The notes under the pieces: model-generated | Told to the model about the DNA's origin: nothing | Database searches by the model: none | The model's input: the letters and a program-made list of their open reading frames with translations, nothing else | Program-made: the position numbers and the translations under genes | Part shown: in pieces, positions 10,240 to 21,414 of the stretch | Numbering within the stretch: position 1 is the first letter of the stretch | Layout: the number at the start of each line of letters is the position of its first letter | From: Drosophila miranda | Taxonomy: Eukaryota; Arthropoda; Insecta; Diptera; Drosophilidae | DNA length: 64,000 bases | Assembly (NCBI RefSeq): GCF_003369915.1 | Contig: NW_022881603.1 | Coordinates: forward strand, 43,959,723 to 44,023,722 | Reading direction: 5' to 3'

Positions 10240-10884
10240 ACGAGGGGGAACGTTGTGAGTTGCTGCGGACGCCGCAACTCTACATTTATACCCGATACTT
10301 AGTCAGTATGGCTCCCCTCCGGCAGACGCCACGAATATTAAACGACACGAGAAAGAGTGCGTGCGAGAGAGACAGAAAATCAGTCTGACCGTGACGTCGG
10401 GCGCTGCGTAGCCACTGCAAATTGATTTGTTCCTTTTGGCTATAAAAATGATCTGATCTGATCTGATCCAGATTCAGCAATCTGATAGATATGGTCGTTA
10501 TCTATGATTCTGCGTTTTTAGTTTTCTCGAATCGTCGAAATTGTGGATGCCACAGATTTTCGCCCGTTGTGTGGTCGGAAGTGTGGGGGGGGGGGGGCAA
10601 AGTTTTGAAATATTCTTGTAGCAGTGACATATCACAGAAGTCTGGATCCAAAACATCGTTGCTCTAGCTCTTATAGTCTTTGAGCACTAGGCGCTGAAGG
10701 GGACGGACAGACGGACGGACGGACAGACGGACAGACATTCAGGGTTCAATCGCCTCGGCTATTGATGCTGATCCAGAATATATATACTTTATTGGGTCGG
10801 AAACGATTCCTTCTGGACGTTACACACATCCACTTTTACCACAAATCTAATATACCCCAATACTCATTTTGAGTATCGGGTATA
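10240..10884 (+). mobile_element. Helentron-derived INE-1/DINE-1 (mini-me) type element, internally deleted
   Basis: Starts ACGAGGGGGAACGTTGTG, followed at once by a near-perfect palindrome (GTTGCTGCGGACGCCGCAAC). It contains a GA-rich stretch (GCGAGAGAGACAGAAAATC), a poly-G tract, a (GACGGACA)n block (the GTCY microsatellite) and the TATATATACTTTATTGGGTCGG core. It ends with a hairpin (ATACTCATTTTGAGTAT) and CGGGTATA. Non-coding and non-autonomous. This shorter form has lost the internal repeat present in the other units: GTTTTCTCGAAT joins directly to the second CGTCGAAATTGTGG copy. Confidence 0.85.
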
Positions 10885-12130
10885 ATAAAAGAAAGTTACA
10901 TAGCCCCTCCCATCAGGTAACCAACCTCTACCAAAGAATTTTCGCACATGTGGCTAATATCAGTTAAATCTGTTAAGGGGGCATGGTGCACATGCCAAGG
11001 CCGCCTCAATATATCAATTCGCGTGCCGAAATTTAATAAGTGCTCTCCAGAATTAAGCCCTGTTTTTAAAACCCAAAATTTAATCACTGTTACATACAGT
11101 TACAGTTAAATAACCCCCGCTTGCATGCAGGTTCGTTGCAGCAATAGAGAACCAATTATAAGCCACCAACAAGACTGATTGCTGATAATAATAATATTTC
11201 AGTTTTGCATTTAAATTTTCTCATCGTCATACATACATGACGAGAAAAGTTCTGAATTTTTGAATAATATGCAATCATTGAGACGGCACACTTCCCAAGT
11301 GATGGCTCAGTAACTTCGATGGCGCATATCCTCACAAAACCCCAGACGCTGACAGTCTGTAATATATGATTATTATAATGAAAATACAATGAAAATTAGT
11401 CGATATTTAATTGGAGTAAAGTAATTACAGTGGGGTACTGGGAGGAGAATATATTAAGGATTAAGGAATAACACGGAATAAAAGAGCAGTGTTTACATGG
11501 TTGGGTGGGTAAACTCGAAATAACAACACCTGAATCCGCGCGGCTATACATATGACACAATCGACTGGATTTCTGTAACCCCTAACGCCAGGTTGGCAAT
11601 TAAAATCTTTTTTATGTGTTTAACTAGAACAACTAAAAGATCCAGCCCATCCAAATAGCCCTGGGCGAAAGATCCCCCAAAATATTGTGGAGGGAAACAA
11701 GGATGATAGTTTTCCCACGGATTTGATAACCGTTACGGGCACCGAAGGCGAGTTCCCACCTGTTCAATGAATCTACCTCCTCTTGCATTTACGGCATTAA
11801 TTATTGTAAAATTAACCCGGCCAAATAGAGGGCACCCGCCGCTCTCAGCGATTCATTTCAAAAACGCAATCAAATTTGAATTTTGAGTCTTTGTCTCCGG
11901 GCGGTCTCGAACCCTATGTCATCAAAAGAGTCTGCGAGACTCAACGCGCAGCACCAAACAGGTCTCTCCACAAAAATCGGAAATTTGTGAATTTTGTTGA
12001 GCAAGCAGTTCACACTTAAATAAACTGCTTGCATTAACATACCCTTTTGGCAAATTTTTTTTAAATTTTTAATTAAATTTGAGTTTTCACTCCATTTAAT
12101 CCAGTCATAATTCCATTTTCATGGTTTAAA
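10885..12130. other. Gene-poor block with exon-like frames upstream of the small ORF
   Basis: No complete gene is recognised. On the + strand a segment behaves like a terminal exon: an acceptor (TTTAACTAG) at 11618-11627, then an open frame 11628-11770 reading ...QLKDPAHPNSPGRK... EFPPVQ stop. A second + strand frame at 10921-11109 (WLISVKSVKGAWCTC...) is also open. Two - strand frames (63 and 77 codons, 10896-11087 and 11156-11389) overlap this region. These may be remnants of a neighbouring gene cut by the duplication breakpoint at the HINE. Confidence 0.4.
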
Positions 12131-12325
12131 ATGTGTGTGTTAATTGTTGATAGTACAAAAACTGTTTATGACTTCGTACGAAAACATTTGGAACTAAAGA
12201 TAGCAGCTAAGATGAGACTTAAATTGTTCTTTATTCTGTTGTTGAATATTCTAGCAATGGTTTTATTAATGACGAAAGTCAGTGCCAAACGATGGGCTGA
12301 TGGAGTAGATGGAGTGTGTGCCTAA
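12131..12325 (+). CDS. Small ORF with signal-peptide-like segment, unit 1
   Basis: 64 codons from the first ATG. An internal ATG at 12212 gives a 37-residue product with a textbook signal peptide: MRLKLFF, a hydrophobic LLLNILAMVLLM core, then KVSA before a short tail KRWADGVDGVCA with one Cys. An AATAAA lies about 26 nt after the stop. If real, it would encode a tiny secreted peptide of the kind seen among fly accessory-gland or immune peptides. I do not recognise a family. It is open in all eight units, but these are recent copies. Confidence 0.4.
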   Translation: MCVLIVDSTKTVYDFVRKHLELKIAAKMRLKLFFILLLNILAMVLLMTKVSAKRWADGVDGVCA

Positions 12326-12463
12326 TCACTTTTTATAGTGTTAAATTATACCAATAAAGATGATGTAGCAAGCTTAGCGATAGTTGATTTAAACAAGTAA
12401 ATTCATTATTTTTGAGATACCAGCTGATCTCAAAGCGTAGAGCTCTGAGATACACTACTCACA

Positions 12464-12890
12464 ATGCAGGCAGCCGAAACTGAGGTTTGCACATACCTAT
12501 CTATCAAATGTAGACCTCAAAGTATTATAATTCAACTAACTAATCGCCAATTCCACAGCCCAAGCGTACCAAGAGTTATATTGATGAGATATACCGACTT
12601 TTAGAGGAAAATCCAGGGGTTGAAGAAATATTACTCATGAATCGTTCCGGTGTGCCGATCAAAACGTCAATGGAACGCCAAGACGCACTTCAACATGCCT
12701 GTCTTTATGAGAATTTGCGGGAAAAGTGTCAGTCATTTCTATCAAAAATGGAGCCACCACAGCTCCTGACCATGTTGCGAGTCCGTACCAGATTCCACGA
12801 GGTCCTGCTAACACCTGATGGCAAGTGCAAAATCCAAAGGATACACATCTTAAGGTAGAGGATCTAAATCGTCATTCCTCCAATTTTTAA
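12464..12890 (+). pseudogene. Roadblock/LC7 dynein light chain, unit 1, frameshifted
   Basis: Exon 1 (MQAAETE) is followed by a 74-nt GT-AG intron with a CTAACTA branch-like site, then exon 2 with the roadblock fold (IDEIYRLLEENPGVEEIL...). A 16-nt deletion after GGCAAG (near 12823) removes the start of the ITVLVV strand and shifts the frame, giving an early stop at 12856-12858 with a foreign CKIQRIHILR end. The same deletion is in units 1-5. Family members are accessory light chains that bind dynein intermediate chain as dimers; loss of the last strand should abolish folding. Confidence 0.85.
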
Positions 12891-13274
12891 ATAATTGCTC
12901 CTACATATATCTACGTTGTTAGTCATCCAACTTCTTACACGTAAAACATTCTTCTCACTTTGTACACAGCCCAAACACAACAAACTGTTCATTTATGTGA
13001 CTACCTGAATATAAATTCAATCAAATAAGTAATAAATAGTCCTCAGAGCTTCAGCTTAAAAACAAAATATATTCCAAAAACAGATGAAATTTTCTGACCA
13101 ACAGAAAGTAAATATATTCTTGTACTCGTATTTATAAAACACATTTCATTTTCATACTCTTCAGTATGTACAACACAAACGTTAAGTTCTTCTAGAACTA
13201 ATGTAAAATATTGAATTTGGTTGTCTGTTGTTTATTTAAATGGATTAATCCTTCAATGGGAAACAGTGCCCGAA
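12891..13274. other. Convergent 3' region between roadblock and shu
   Basis: Holds an AATAAA on the + strand (13031-13036), probably for the roadblock transcript, and TTTATT at 13231-13236, read as AATAAA on the - strand for shu. No gene is seen in between. If both transcripts read past their poly(A) signals they would overlap. Confidence 0.6.
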
Positions 13275-14511
13275 TCAGTGCAGATTTAGCTTGGACAACG
13301 TCAAGTCATTCTCGTCAATAGGGGACACCGTTAGTTTCATTTTGTGCTCCTTGGCCATTTTGGATAACATTACAATGTCCGAGTTTATATAGGCACACCG
13401 CAAAAGGGCCAGCTACGAGTTTTCGGAAGTCTCAAGCTCCTTCACAAGTTCTTCAACACTGGGATTACATTTGGTTTCATCCTTTACTTCTTTAAACTTC
13501 TGGCCTGACAACGCACGAGTCCAAATGTCCTGAGATGCCTCTTTGTATTTTTTGATTTTCTTGTCCAGGTCAGTAATCTTAGCACTGATCTCATTGTTAC
13601 CGGGCTGCTTGGCTTGAGCCTGCATAAAAATACACCGAGCATCCTTATATTCGCCTAAGGCGGACAGGGCGCAACCTTCCTGGTAGAGGGCCTTACAGGG
13701 CCTTAGAAGGCTTACTTTCAGTGAGACGCCGCAAGGCTTTCATCGTAATGCACACGCGTTTGGGATTATGCAATTTATTGTAGCAGATCATCAAGTTTTG
13801 CTGGATGAGCCACGACGCTACAAGTTGCATAGTTACATTGAGAGTGATCAACAGAGCGATTTGCTTGCGCTCATCCTCATCATTGGCTAGACGGCAATAG
13901 TTTAGAGAGTCCCGATCCACAGCAGCCATTGACGCGAAGGCATCTGAGTCCCCGATCAATGTGAAGTGAAGAACTTCGATTTTGAAAAGTCCATCTGAAC
14001 GTGGTTTAATGCGCGGCGGGCAGCCCATCTCGTGAAATAGCAACTTATAGGATATAATAAATTCGGCTTTTTCATATGGGCGCATGGTAAGTACAGCAGC
14101 CTGGAGGCCTTCTAGCACATCGCAACCTGCACCGGTCTCAAAATAGAATTTAGTTCGGCGCATCAATGAGGAATCAAAAGGAGAACTCTCGCCTTCCCAA
14201 TAACCACTATAGCGCACAGCGACACGTGCCTTGTTTGGCACCAGACCTCGGCCCTGGTGCCCCTCACGTGTGATGCGCTTAAAAATGCTCTCATTGATCG
14301 GCTCCATCAATTTTTTGAGTTCCTCGAACGATTGGGTCGATGGAGCAGCGAGCTCTTCTTCCTCAACATCTGGAGCGTTATCACAATCTTCCATTTCGTC
14401 GACATTAAAATCATCATCGCCAGCCCCAAATGGCGACTGTTCTACCTCAAATTGTGAGCCAGAGCCAACGAGTTTTCTAGAAGAGTAAGAGGCAGCGTCT
14501 AGGCAGCACAT
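13275..14511 (-). pseudogene. shu: shu copy 2, multiply rearranged
   Basis: Exon 1 is 13837-14511 (675 nt) and lacks 111 nt in frame (37 residues, between Asp201 and the SLNYC motif), removing the first helices of the TPR region. The intron (13801-13836) is only 36 nt: 27 nt including the polypyrimidine tract are gone, so splicing is unlikely, but read-through is in frame and adds 12 residues. Exon 2 (13275-13800) has the shared 7-nt duplication, stopping the protein at 13693-13695 after ...KPSKAL, and also a further in-frame stop near 13410. The longest readable product is 272 residues. Confidence 0.88.
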
Positions 14512-15238
14512 GATTGTGCAAATGTATCAAATTTCGATGCTTCCCCAAGTTGCAGTGGTTCCTTGAGCATTTGAGTGCAATATGAAAAATTATCTTCCAT
14601 TTTTTCCACACTTTTTCCCAACTTTAACTTGTTTGGGTTAATTACAAAAATGCGCGATAGGCAGTGACCCCCTCAGAAATACACCAAGTATATACCGATG
14701 AAAAAACGACCTTAGCCCACTTATGACCTCTTTAATTAAACAGGATAACAAATTGAGTTAAACTGCGGAAAATAATACTGTTTGTAAATCTTTTCTCTGA
14801 AATTACAAAAAAAAAAAAACACACACACGATATCTTTCACTGTAACAGCGCCAAAAAGATTCAATTTTCTTTATTTTTGGTGGAATATTTAAAAACCGCC
14901 TTGGGCGACAATGGGTTAATCGTTCCGTCGAGGATGGGAAACCATATTTCTCGATTTTGATTCAAGATATGCTAATTTTAGCCACTCCCTTTTATTGAAC
15001 TTTTTATATAAATAAAAAAATGTTGTAACGAAAAAGGTCGAACTGCCCACAAAGTTTTTTTTCTACACGATTAGCTACTTTTAAGTACTCCTGAGTACAT
15101 ATGTAGATGTGGCAGTTCATAGAACGAATAGATAAAACCACACCATGAAAAACCACGAATTCATTAAACATTTCTAACGCCCCAAATCTATCTGCGTATT
15201 TGAAAAGTAATTAAAAAATTTAATTTTGTAATAATAAA

Positions 15239-16085
15239 ACGAGGGGGAACGTTGTGAGTTGCTGCGGACGCCGCAACTCTACATTTATACCCGATACTTA
15301 GTCAGTATGGCTCCCCTCCGGCAGACGCCACGAATATTAAACGACACGAGAAAGAGTGCGTGCGAGAGAGACAGAAAATCAGTCTGACCGTGACGTCGGG
15401 CGCTGCGTAGCCACTGCAAATTGATTTGTTCCTTTTGGCTATAAAAATGATCTGATCTGATCCAGATTCAGCAATCTGATAGATATGGTCGTTATCTATG
15501 ATTCTGCGTTTTTAGTTTTCTCGAATCTGCAATATTGTGGATGCAACAGATTTTCGTCCTTTGTGTGGGCGGAAGGGAGTGGGGCGAAATTTTGAGATAA
15601 ACGTTTTATAGTGAGATCTAACAGGAGTGCGGATACTAAATTTGGCTATAATAATTATACGATCTGGTTCAGATTTTGCACTCTAGAAGATATAGTCATC
15701 TTCTACGATTCTGCGTTTTTAGTTTTCTCGTATCGTCGAAATTGTGGATGCCACAGATTTTCGCCCTTTGTGGGGGCGGAAGTGGGGGGGGGGGGGCGCA
15801 AAGTTTTGAAATATTCTTGTAGCAGTGACATATCACAGAAGTCTGGATCCAAAACATCGTTGCTCTAGCTCTTATAGTCTTTGAGCACTAGGCGCTGAAG
15901 GGGACGGACAGACGGACGGACGGACAGACGGACAGACATTCAGGGCTCAATCGCCTCGGCTATTGATGCTGATCCAGAATATATATACTTTATTGGGTCG
16001 GAAACGATTCCTTCTGGACGTTACACACATCCACTTTTACCACAAATCTAATATACCCCAATACTCATTTTGAGTATCGGGTATA
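15239..16085 (+). mobile_element. HINE (INE-1/DINE-1-like), unit 2
   Basis: Same ends as the first HINE but about 850 bp, with two diverged internal copies of the 'GTTTTCTCG...TTGTGGATGC...AGATTTTCG' block. It keeps the poly-G tract, the GACGGACA microsatellite and the terminal hairpin. Units 2-6 all carry this intermediate-length form, so it predates their amplification. Confidence 0.85.
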
Positions 16086-17331
16086 ATAAAAGAAAGTTAC
16101 ATAGCCCCTCCCATCAGGTAACCAACCTCTACCAAAGAATTTTCGCACATGTGGCTAATATCAGTTAAATCTGTTAAGGGGGCATGGTGCACATGCCAAG
16201 GCCGCCTCAATATATCAATTCGCGTGCCGAAATTTAATAAGTGCTCTCCAGAATTAAGCCCTGTTTTTAAAACCCAAAATTTAATCACTGTTACATACAG
16301 TTACAGTTAAATAACCCCCGCTTGCATGCAGGTTCGTTGCAGCAATAGAGAACCAATTATAAGCCACCATCAAGACTGATTGCTGATAATAATAATATTT
16401 CAGTTTTGCATTTAAATTTTCTCATCGTCATACATACATGACGAGAAAAGTTCTGAATTTTTGAATAATGTGCAATCATTGAGACGGCACACTTCCCAAG
16501 TGATGGCTCAGTAACTTCGATGGCGCATATCCTCACAAAACGCCAGACGCTGACAGTCTGTAATATATGATTATTATAATGAAAATACAATGAAGATTAG
16601 TCGATATTTAATTGGAGTAAAGTAATTACAGTGGGGTACTGGGAGGAGAATATATTAAGGATTAAGGAATAACACGGAATAAAAGAGCAGTGTTTACATG
16701 GTTGGGTGGGTAAACTCGAAATAACAACACCTGAATCCGCGCGGCTATACATATGACACAATCGACTGGATTTCTGTAACCCCTAACGCCAGGTTGGCAA
16801 TTAAAATCTTTTTTATGTGTTTAACTAGAACAACTAAAAGATCCAGCCCATCCAAATAGCCCTGGGCGAAAGATCCCCCAAAATATTGTGGAGGGAAACA
16901 AGGATGATAGTTTTCCCACGGATTTGATAACCGTTACGGGCACCGAAGGCGAGTTCCCACCTGTTCAATGAATCTACCTCCTCTTGCATTTACGGCATTA
17001 ATTATTGTAAAATTAACCCGGCCAAATAGAGGGCACCCGCCGCTCTCAGCGATTCATTTCAAAAACGCAATCAAATTTGAATTTTGAGTCTTTGTCTCCG
17101 GGCGGTCTCGAACCCTATGTCATCAAAAGAGTCTGTGAGACTCAACGCGCAGCACCAAACAGGTCTCTCCACAAAAATCTGAAATTTGTGAATTTTGTTG
17201 AGCAAGCAGTCCACACTTAAATAAACTGCTTGCATTAAAATACCCTTTTGGCAAAATTTTTTTAAATTTTTAATTAAATTTGAGTTTTCACTCCATTCAA
17301 TCCAGTCATAATTCCATTTTCGTGGTTTAAA

Positions 17332-17526
17332 ATGTGTGTGTTAATTGTTGATAGTACAAAAACTGTTTATGACTTCGTACGAAAACATTTGGAACTAAAG
17401 ATAGCAGCTAAGATGAGACTTAAATTGTTCTTTAATCTGTTGTTGATTATTCTAGCAATGGTTTTATTTATGACGAAAGTCAGTGCCAAACGATGGGCTG
17501 ATGGAGTAGATGGAGTGTGTGCCTAA
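17332..17526 (+). CDS. Small ORF with signal-peptide-like segment, unit 2
   Basis: 64 codons, or 37 from the internal ATG. It differs from unit 1 in the hydrophobic core (FFNLLLIILAMVLFM). The Asn in the core is shared by units 2-5 and weakens but does not destroy the signal-peptide character. Confidence 0.38.
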   Translation: MCVLIVDSTKTVYDFVRKHLELKIAAKMRLKLFFNLLLIILAMVLFMTKVSAKRWADGVDGVCA

Positions 17527-17664
17527 TCACTTTTTATAGTGTTAAATTATACCAATAAAGATGATGTAGCAAGCTTAGCGATAGTTGATTTAAACAAGTA
17601 AATTCATTATTTTTGAGATACCAGCTGATCTCAAAGCGTAGAGCTCTGAGATACACTACTCACA

Positions 17665-18091
17665 ATGCAGGCAGCCGAAACTGAGGTTTGCACATACCTA
17701 TCTATCAAATGTAGACCTCAAAGTATTATAATTCAACTAACTAATCGCCAATTCCACAGCCCAAGCGTACCAAGAGTTATATTGATGAGGTATACCGACT
17801 TTTAGAGGAAAATCCAGGGGTTGAAGAAATATTACTCATGAATCGTTCCGGTGTGCCGATCAAAACGTCAATGGAACGCCAAGACGCACTTCAACATGCC
17901 TGTCTTTATGAGAATTTGCGGGAAAAGTGTCAGTCATTTCTATCAAAAATGGAGCCACCACAGCTCCTGACCATGTTGCGAGTCCGTACCAGATTCCACG
18001 AGGTCCTGCTAACACCTGATGGCAAGTGCAAAATCCAAAGGATACACATCTTAAGGTAGAGGATCTAAATCGTCATTCCTCCAATTTTTAA
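17665..18091 (+). pseudogene. Roadblock/LC7 dynein light chain, unit 2, frameshifted
   Basis: Exon 1 17665-17685, 74-nt intron, exon 2 with the shared 16-nt deletion; the frame ends at 18057-18059. The N-terminal two thirds of the roadblock domain (EVYRLLEENPGVEEIL) is unbroken. Confidence 0.85.
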
Positions 18092-18475
18092 ATAATTTCT
18101 CCTATATATATCTACGTTGTTAGTCATCCAACTTCTTACACGTAAAACATTCTTCTCACTTTGTACACAGCCCAAACACAACAAGCTGTTCATTTATGTG
18201 ACTACCTGAATATAAATTCAATCAAATAAGTAATAAATAGTCCTCAGAGCTTCAGCTTAAAAACAACATTTATTCCAAAAACAGATGACATTTTCTGACC
18301 AACAGAAAGTAAATATATTCTTGTACTCGTATTTATAAAACACATTTCATTTTCATACTCTTCAGTATGTACAACATAAACGTTAAGTTCTTCTAGAACT
18401 AATGTAAAATATTGAATTTGGTTGTCTGTTGTTTATTTAAATGGATTAATCCTTCAATGGGAAACAGTGCCCGAA

Positions 18476-19850
18476 TCAGTGCAGATTTAGCTTGGACAAC
18501 GTCAAGTCATTCTCGTCAATAGGGGACACCGTTAGTTTCATTTTGTGCTCCTTGGCCATTTTGGATAACATTACAATGTCCGAGTTTATATAGGCATCCC
18601 GCAAAAGTGCCACCGACGATTTTTCGGAAGTCTCAAGCTCCTTCACAAGTTCTTCAACACTGGGATTACATTTGGTTTCATCCTTTACTTCTTTAAACTT
18701 CTGGCCTGACAACGCACGAGTCCAAATGTCCTGAGATGCCTCTTTGTATTTTTTGATTTTCTTGTCCAGGTCAGTAATCTTAGCACTGATCTCATTGTTA
18801 TCGGGCTGCTTGGCTTGAGCCTGCATAAAAATACACCGAGCATCCTTATATTCGCCTAAGGCGGACAGGGCGAAACCTTCCTGGTAGAGGGCCTTACAGG
18901 GCCTTAGAGGGCTTATTTTCAGTGAGACGCCGCAAGGCTTTCATCGTAATGCACACGCGTTTGGGATTATGCAATTTATTGTAGAAGATCATCAAGTTTT
19001 GCTGGAAAAGTTAAAAAAAAACACAAGTGGGGATGAGCCACGACGCTACAAGTTGCATAGTTACATTGAGAGTGATCAACAGAGCGATTTGCTTGCGCTC
19101 ATCCTCATCATTGGCTAGACGGCAATAGTTTAGAGAGCTTACGGCCCGCTCGAAGGCAGTGACGGCGTTGCGGTAGCGAAAGCGCTTCACACAGTCCTTG
19201 CCATGCATGTGCATGTCTAATGCCTTGGGGTAAACTATTGCAAACTTGTCCCGATCCACAGCGGCCATTGACGCGAAGGCATCTGAGTCCCCGATCAATG
19301 TGAAGTGAAGAACTTCGATTTTGAAAAGTCCATCTGAACGTGGTTTAATGCGCGGCGGGCAGCCCATCTCGTGAAATAGCAACTTATAGGATATAATAAA
19401 TTCGGCTTTTTCATATGGGCGCATGGTAAGTACAGCAGCCTGGAGGCCTTTTAGCACATCGCAACCTGCACCGGTCTCAAAATAGAATTTAGTTCGGCGC
19501 ATCAATGAGGAATCAAAAGGATAACTCTCGCCTTCCCAATAACCACTATAGCGCACAGCGACACGTGCCTTGTCTGGCACCAGACCTCGGCCCTGGTGCC
19601 CCTCACGTGTGATGCGCTTAAAAATGTTCTCATTGATCGGCTCCATCAATTTTTTGAGTTCCTCGAACGATTGGGTCGATGGAGAAGCGAGCTCTTCTTC
19701 ATCAACATCTGGAGCGTTATCACAATCTTCCATTTCGTCGACATTAAAATCATCATCGCCAGCCCCAAATGGCGACTGTTCTACCTCAAATTGTGAGCCA
19801 GAGCCAACGAGTTTTCTAGAAGAGTAAGAGGCAGCGTCTAGGCAGCACAT
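18476..19850 (-). pseudogene. shu: shu copy 3, C-terminally truncated
   Basis: Exon 1 19065-19850 (262 codons), intron 19002-19064 (63 nt), exon 2 18476-19001. Exon 2 carries the 7-nt duplication, so the spliced frame ends TENKPSKAL stop (TAA at 18894-18896), about 297 residues against 434 in the intact copy. The FKBP domain is complete but has Tyr for Ser at residue 110 (ESYPFDSS) and Lys for Glu in VLKGLQ, shared only with copy 4. The C-terminal 116 codons remain open as a separate frame (18476-18826). Confidence 0.88.
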
Positions 19851-20566
19851 GATTGTGCAAATTTATCAAATTTCGATGCTGCAGTAGTTCCTTGAGCATT
19901 TGAGTGCAATATGAAAAATTATCTTCCATTTTTTCCACACTTTTTCCCAACTTTAACTTGTTTGGGTTAATTACAAAAATGCGCGATAGGCAGTGACACC
20001 CTCAGAAATACACCAAGTATATACCGATGAAAAAACGACCTTAGCCCACTTATGACCTCTTTAATTAAACAGGATAACAAATTGAGTTAAACTGCGGAAA
20101 ATAATACTGTTTGTAAATCTTTTCTCTGAAATTACAAAAAAAAAAAACACACACACGATATCTTTCACTGTAACAGCGCCAAAAAGATTCAATTTTCTTT
20201 ATTTTTGGTGGAATATTTAAAAACCGCCTTGGGCGACAATGGGTTAATCGTTCCGTCGAGGATGGGAAACCATATTTCTCGATTTTGATTCAAGATATGC
20301 TAATTTTAGCCACTCCCTTTTATTGAACTTTTTATATAAATAAAAAAATGTTGTAACGAAAAAGGTCGAACTGCCCACAAAGTTTTTTTTCTACACGATT
20401 AGCTACTTTTAAGTACTCCTGAGTACATATGTAGATGTGGCAGTTCATAGAACGAATAGATAAAACCACACCATGAAAAACCACGAATTCATTAAACATT
20501 TCTAACGCCCCAAATCTATCTGCGTATTTGAAAAGTAATTAAAAAATTTAATTTTGTAATAATAAA

Positions 20567-21414
20567 ACGAGGGGGAACGTTGTGAGTTGCTGCGGACGCC
20601 GCAACTCTACATTTATACCCGATACTTAGTCAGTATGGCTCCCCTCCGGCAGACGCCACGAATATTAAACGACACGAGAAAGAGTGCGTGCGAGAGAGAC
20701 AGAAAATCAGTCTGACCGTGACGTCGGGCGCTGCGTAGCCACTGCAAATTGATTTGTTCCTTTTGGCTATAAAAATTATCTGATCTGATCCAGATTCAGC
20801 AATCTGATAGATATGGTCGTTATCTATGATTCTGCGTTTTTAGTTTTCTCGAATCTGCAATATTGTGGATGCAACAGATTTTCGTCCTTTGTGTGGGCGG
20901 AAGGGAGTGGGGCGAAATTTTGAGATAAACGTTTTATAGTGAGATCTAACAGGAGTGCGGATACTAAATTTGGCTATAATAATTATACGATCTGGTTCAG
21001 ATTTTGCACTCTAGAAGATATAGTCATCTTCTACGATTCTGCGTTTTTAGTTTTCTCGTATCGTCGAAATTGTGGATGCCACAGATTTTCGCCCTTTGTG
21101 GGGGCGGAAGTGGGGGGGGGGGGGGCGCAAAGTTTTGAAATATTCTTGTAGCAGTGACATATCACAGAAGTCTGGATCCAAAACATCGTTGCTCTAGCTC
21201 TTATAGTCTTTGAGCACTAGGCGCTGAAGGGGACGGACAGACGGACGGACGGACAGACGGACAGACATTCAGGGCTCAATCGCCTCGGCTATTGATGCTG
21301 ATCCAGAATATATATACTTTATTGGGTCGGAAACGATTCCTTCTGGACGTTACACACATCCACTTTTACCACAAATCTAATATACCCCAATACTCATTTT
21401 GAGTATCGGGTATA
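20567..21414 (+). mobile_element. HINE (INE-1/DINE-1-like), unit 3
   Basis: Same intermediate-length form as in unit 2; the poly-G tract length differs slightly between units, as expected of slippage. Confidence 0.85.

Larger units (their letters stand above)
10240..15238. repeat. Array unit 1 (about 5.0 kb)
   Basis: Order: HINE, gene-poor block, small ORF, roadblock pseudogene, shu copy 2, shu 5' flank (14512-15238, no gene seen). It is shorter than units 2-5 because its HINE carries a larger internal deletion and its shu lacks 111 nt of coding sequence and 27 nt of intron. Confidence 0.92.
15239..20566. repeat. Array unit 2 (5328 bp)
   Basis: Complete unit. Gene-poor block 16086-17331 (exon-like + frames at 16122-16310 and 16829-16971), convergent 3' region 18092-18475, shu 5' flank 19851-20566 with no gene seen. 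Nearly identical to unit 3; by eye they differ at only a handful of sites, showing very recent duplication or gene conversion. Confidence 0.93.

Noticed and set aside
10675..10735. GACGGACA direct repeats resembling a CRISPR array or telomeric repeat
   Set aside because: They are the (GTCY)n microsatellite inside a HINE; no spacers, and this is eukaryotic DNA.
11156..11389. 77-codon and 63-codon - strand ORFs repeated in most units
   Set aside because: No domain or splice context on that strand; unit 7 breaks the shorter one by a base loss. Kept only as part of the gene-poor block description.
11881..11970. tRNA-like B-box (complement of GGTCTCGAACC at 11903-11913) suggesting a tRNA gene or SINE
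   Set aside because: No matching A-box, the T-stem does not pair, no acceptor stem, and the stretch is deleted in units 7 and 8.
15611..15868. Frames of 60-85 codons through the HINE poly-G tract with Gly runs
   Set aside because: They arise from the G homopolymer, whose length changes between units and breaks or extends the frame; INE-1-type elements are non-coding.
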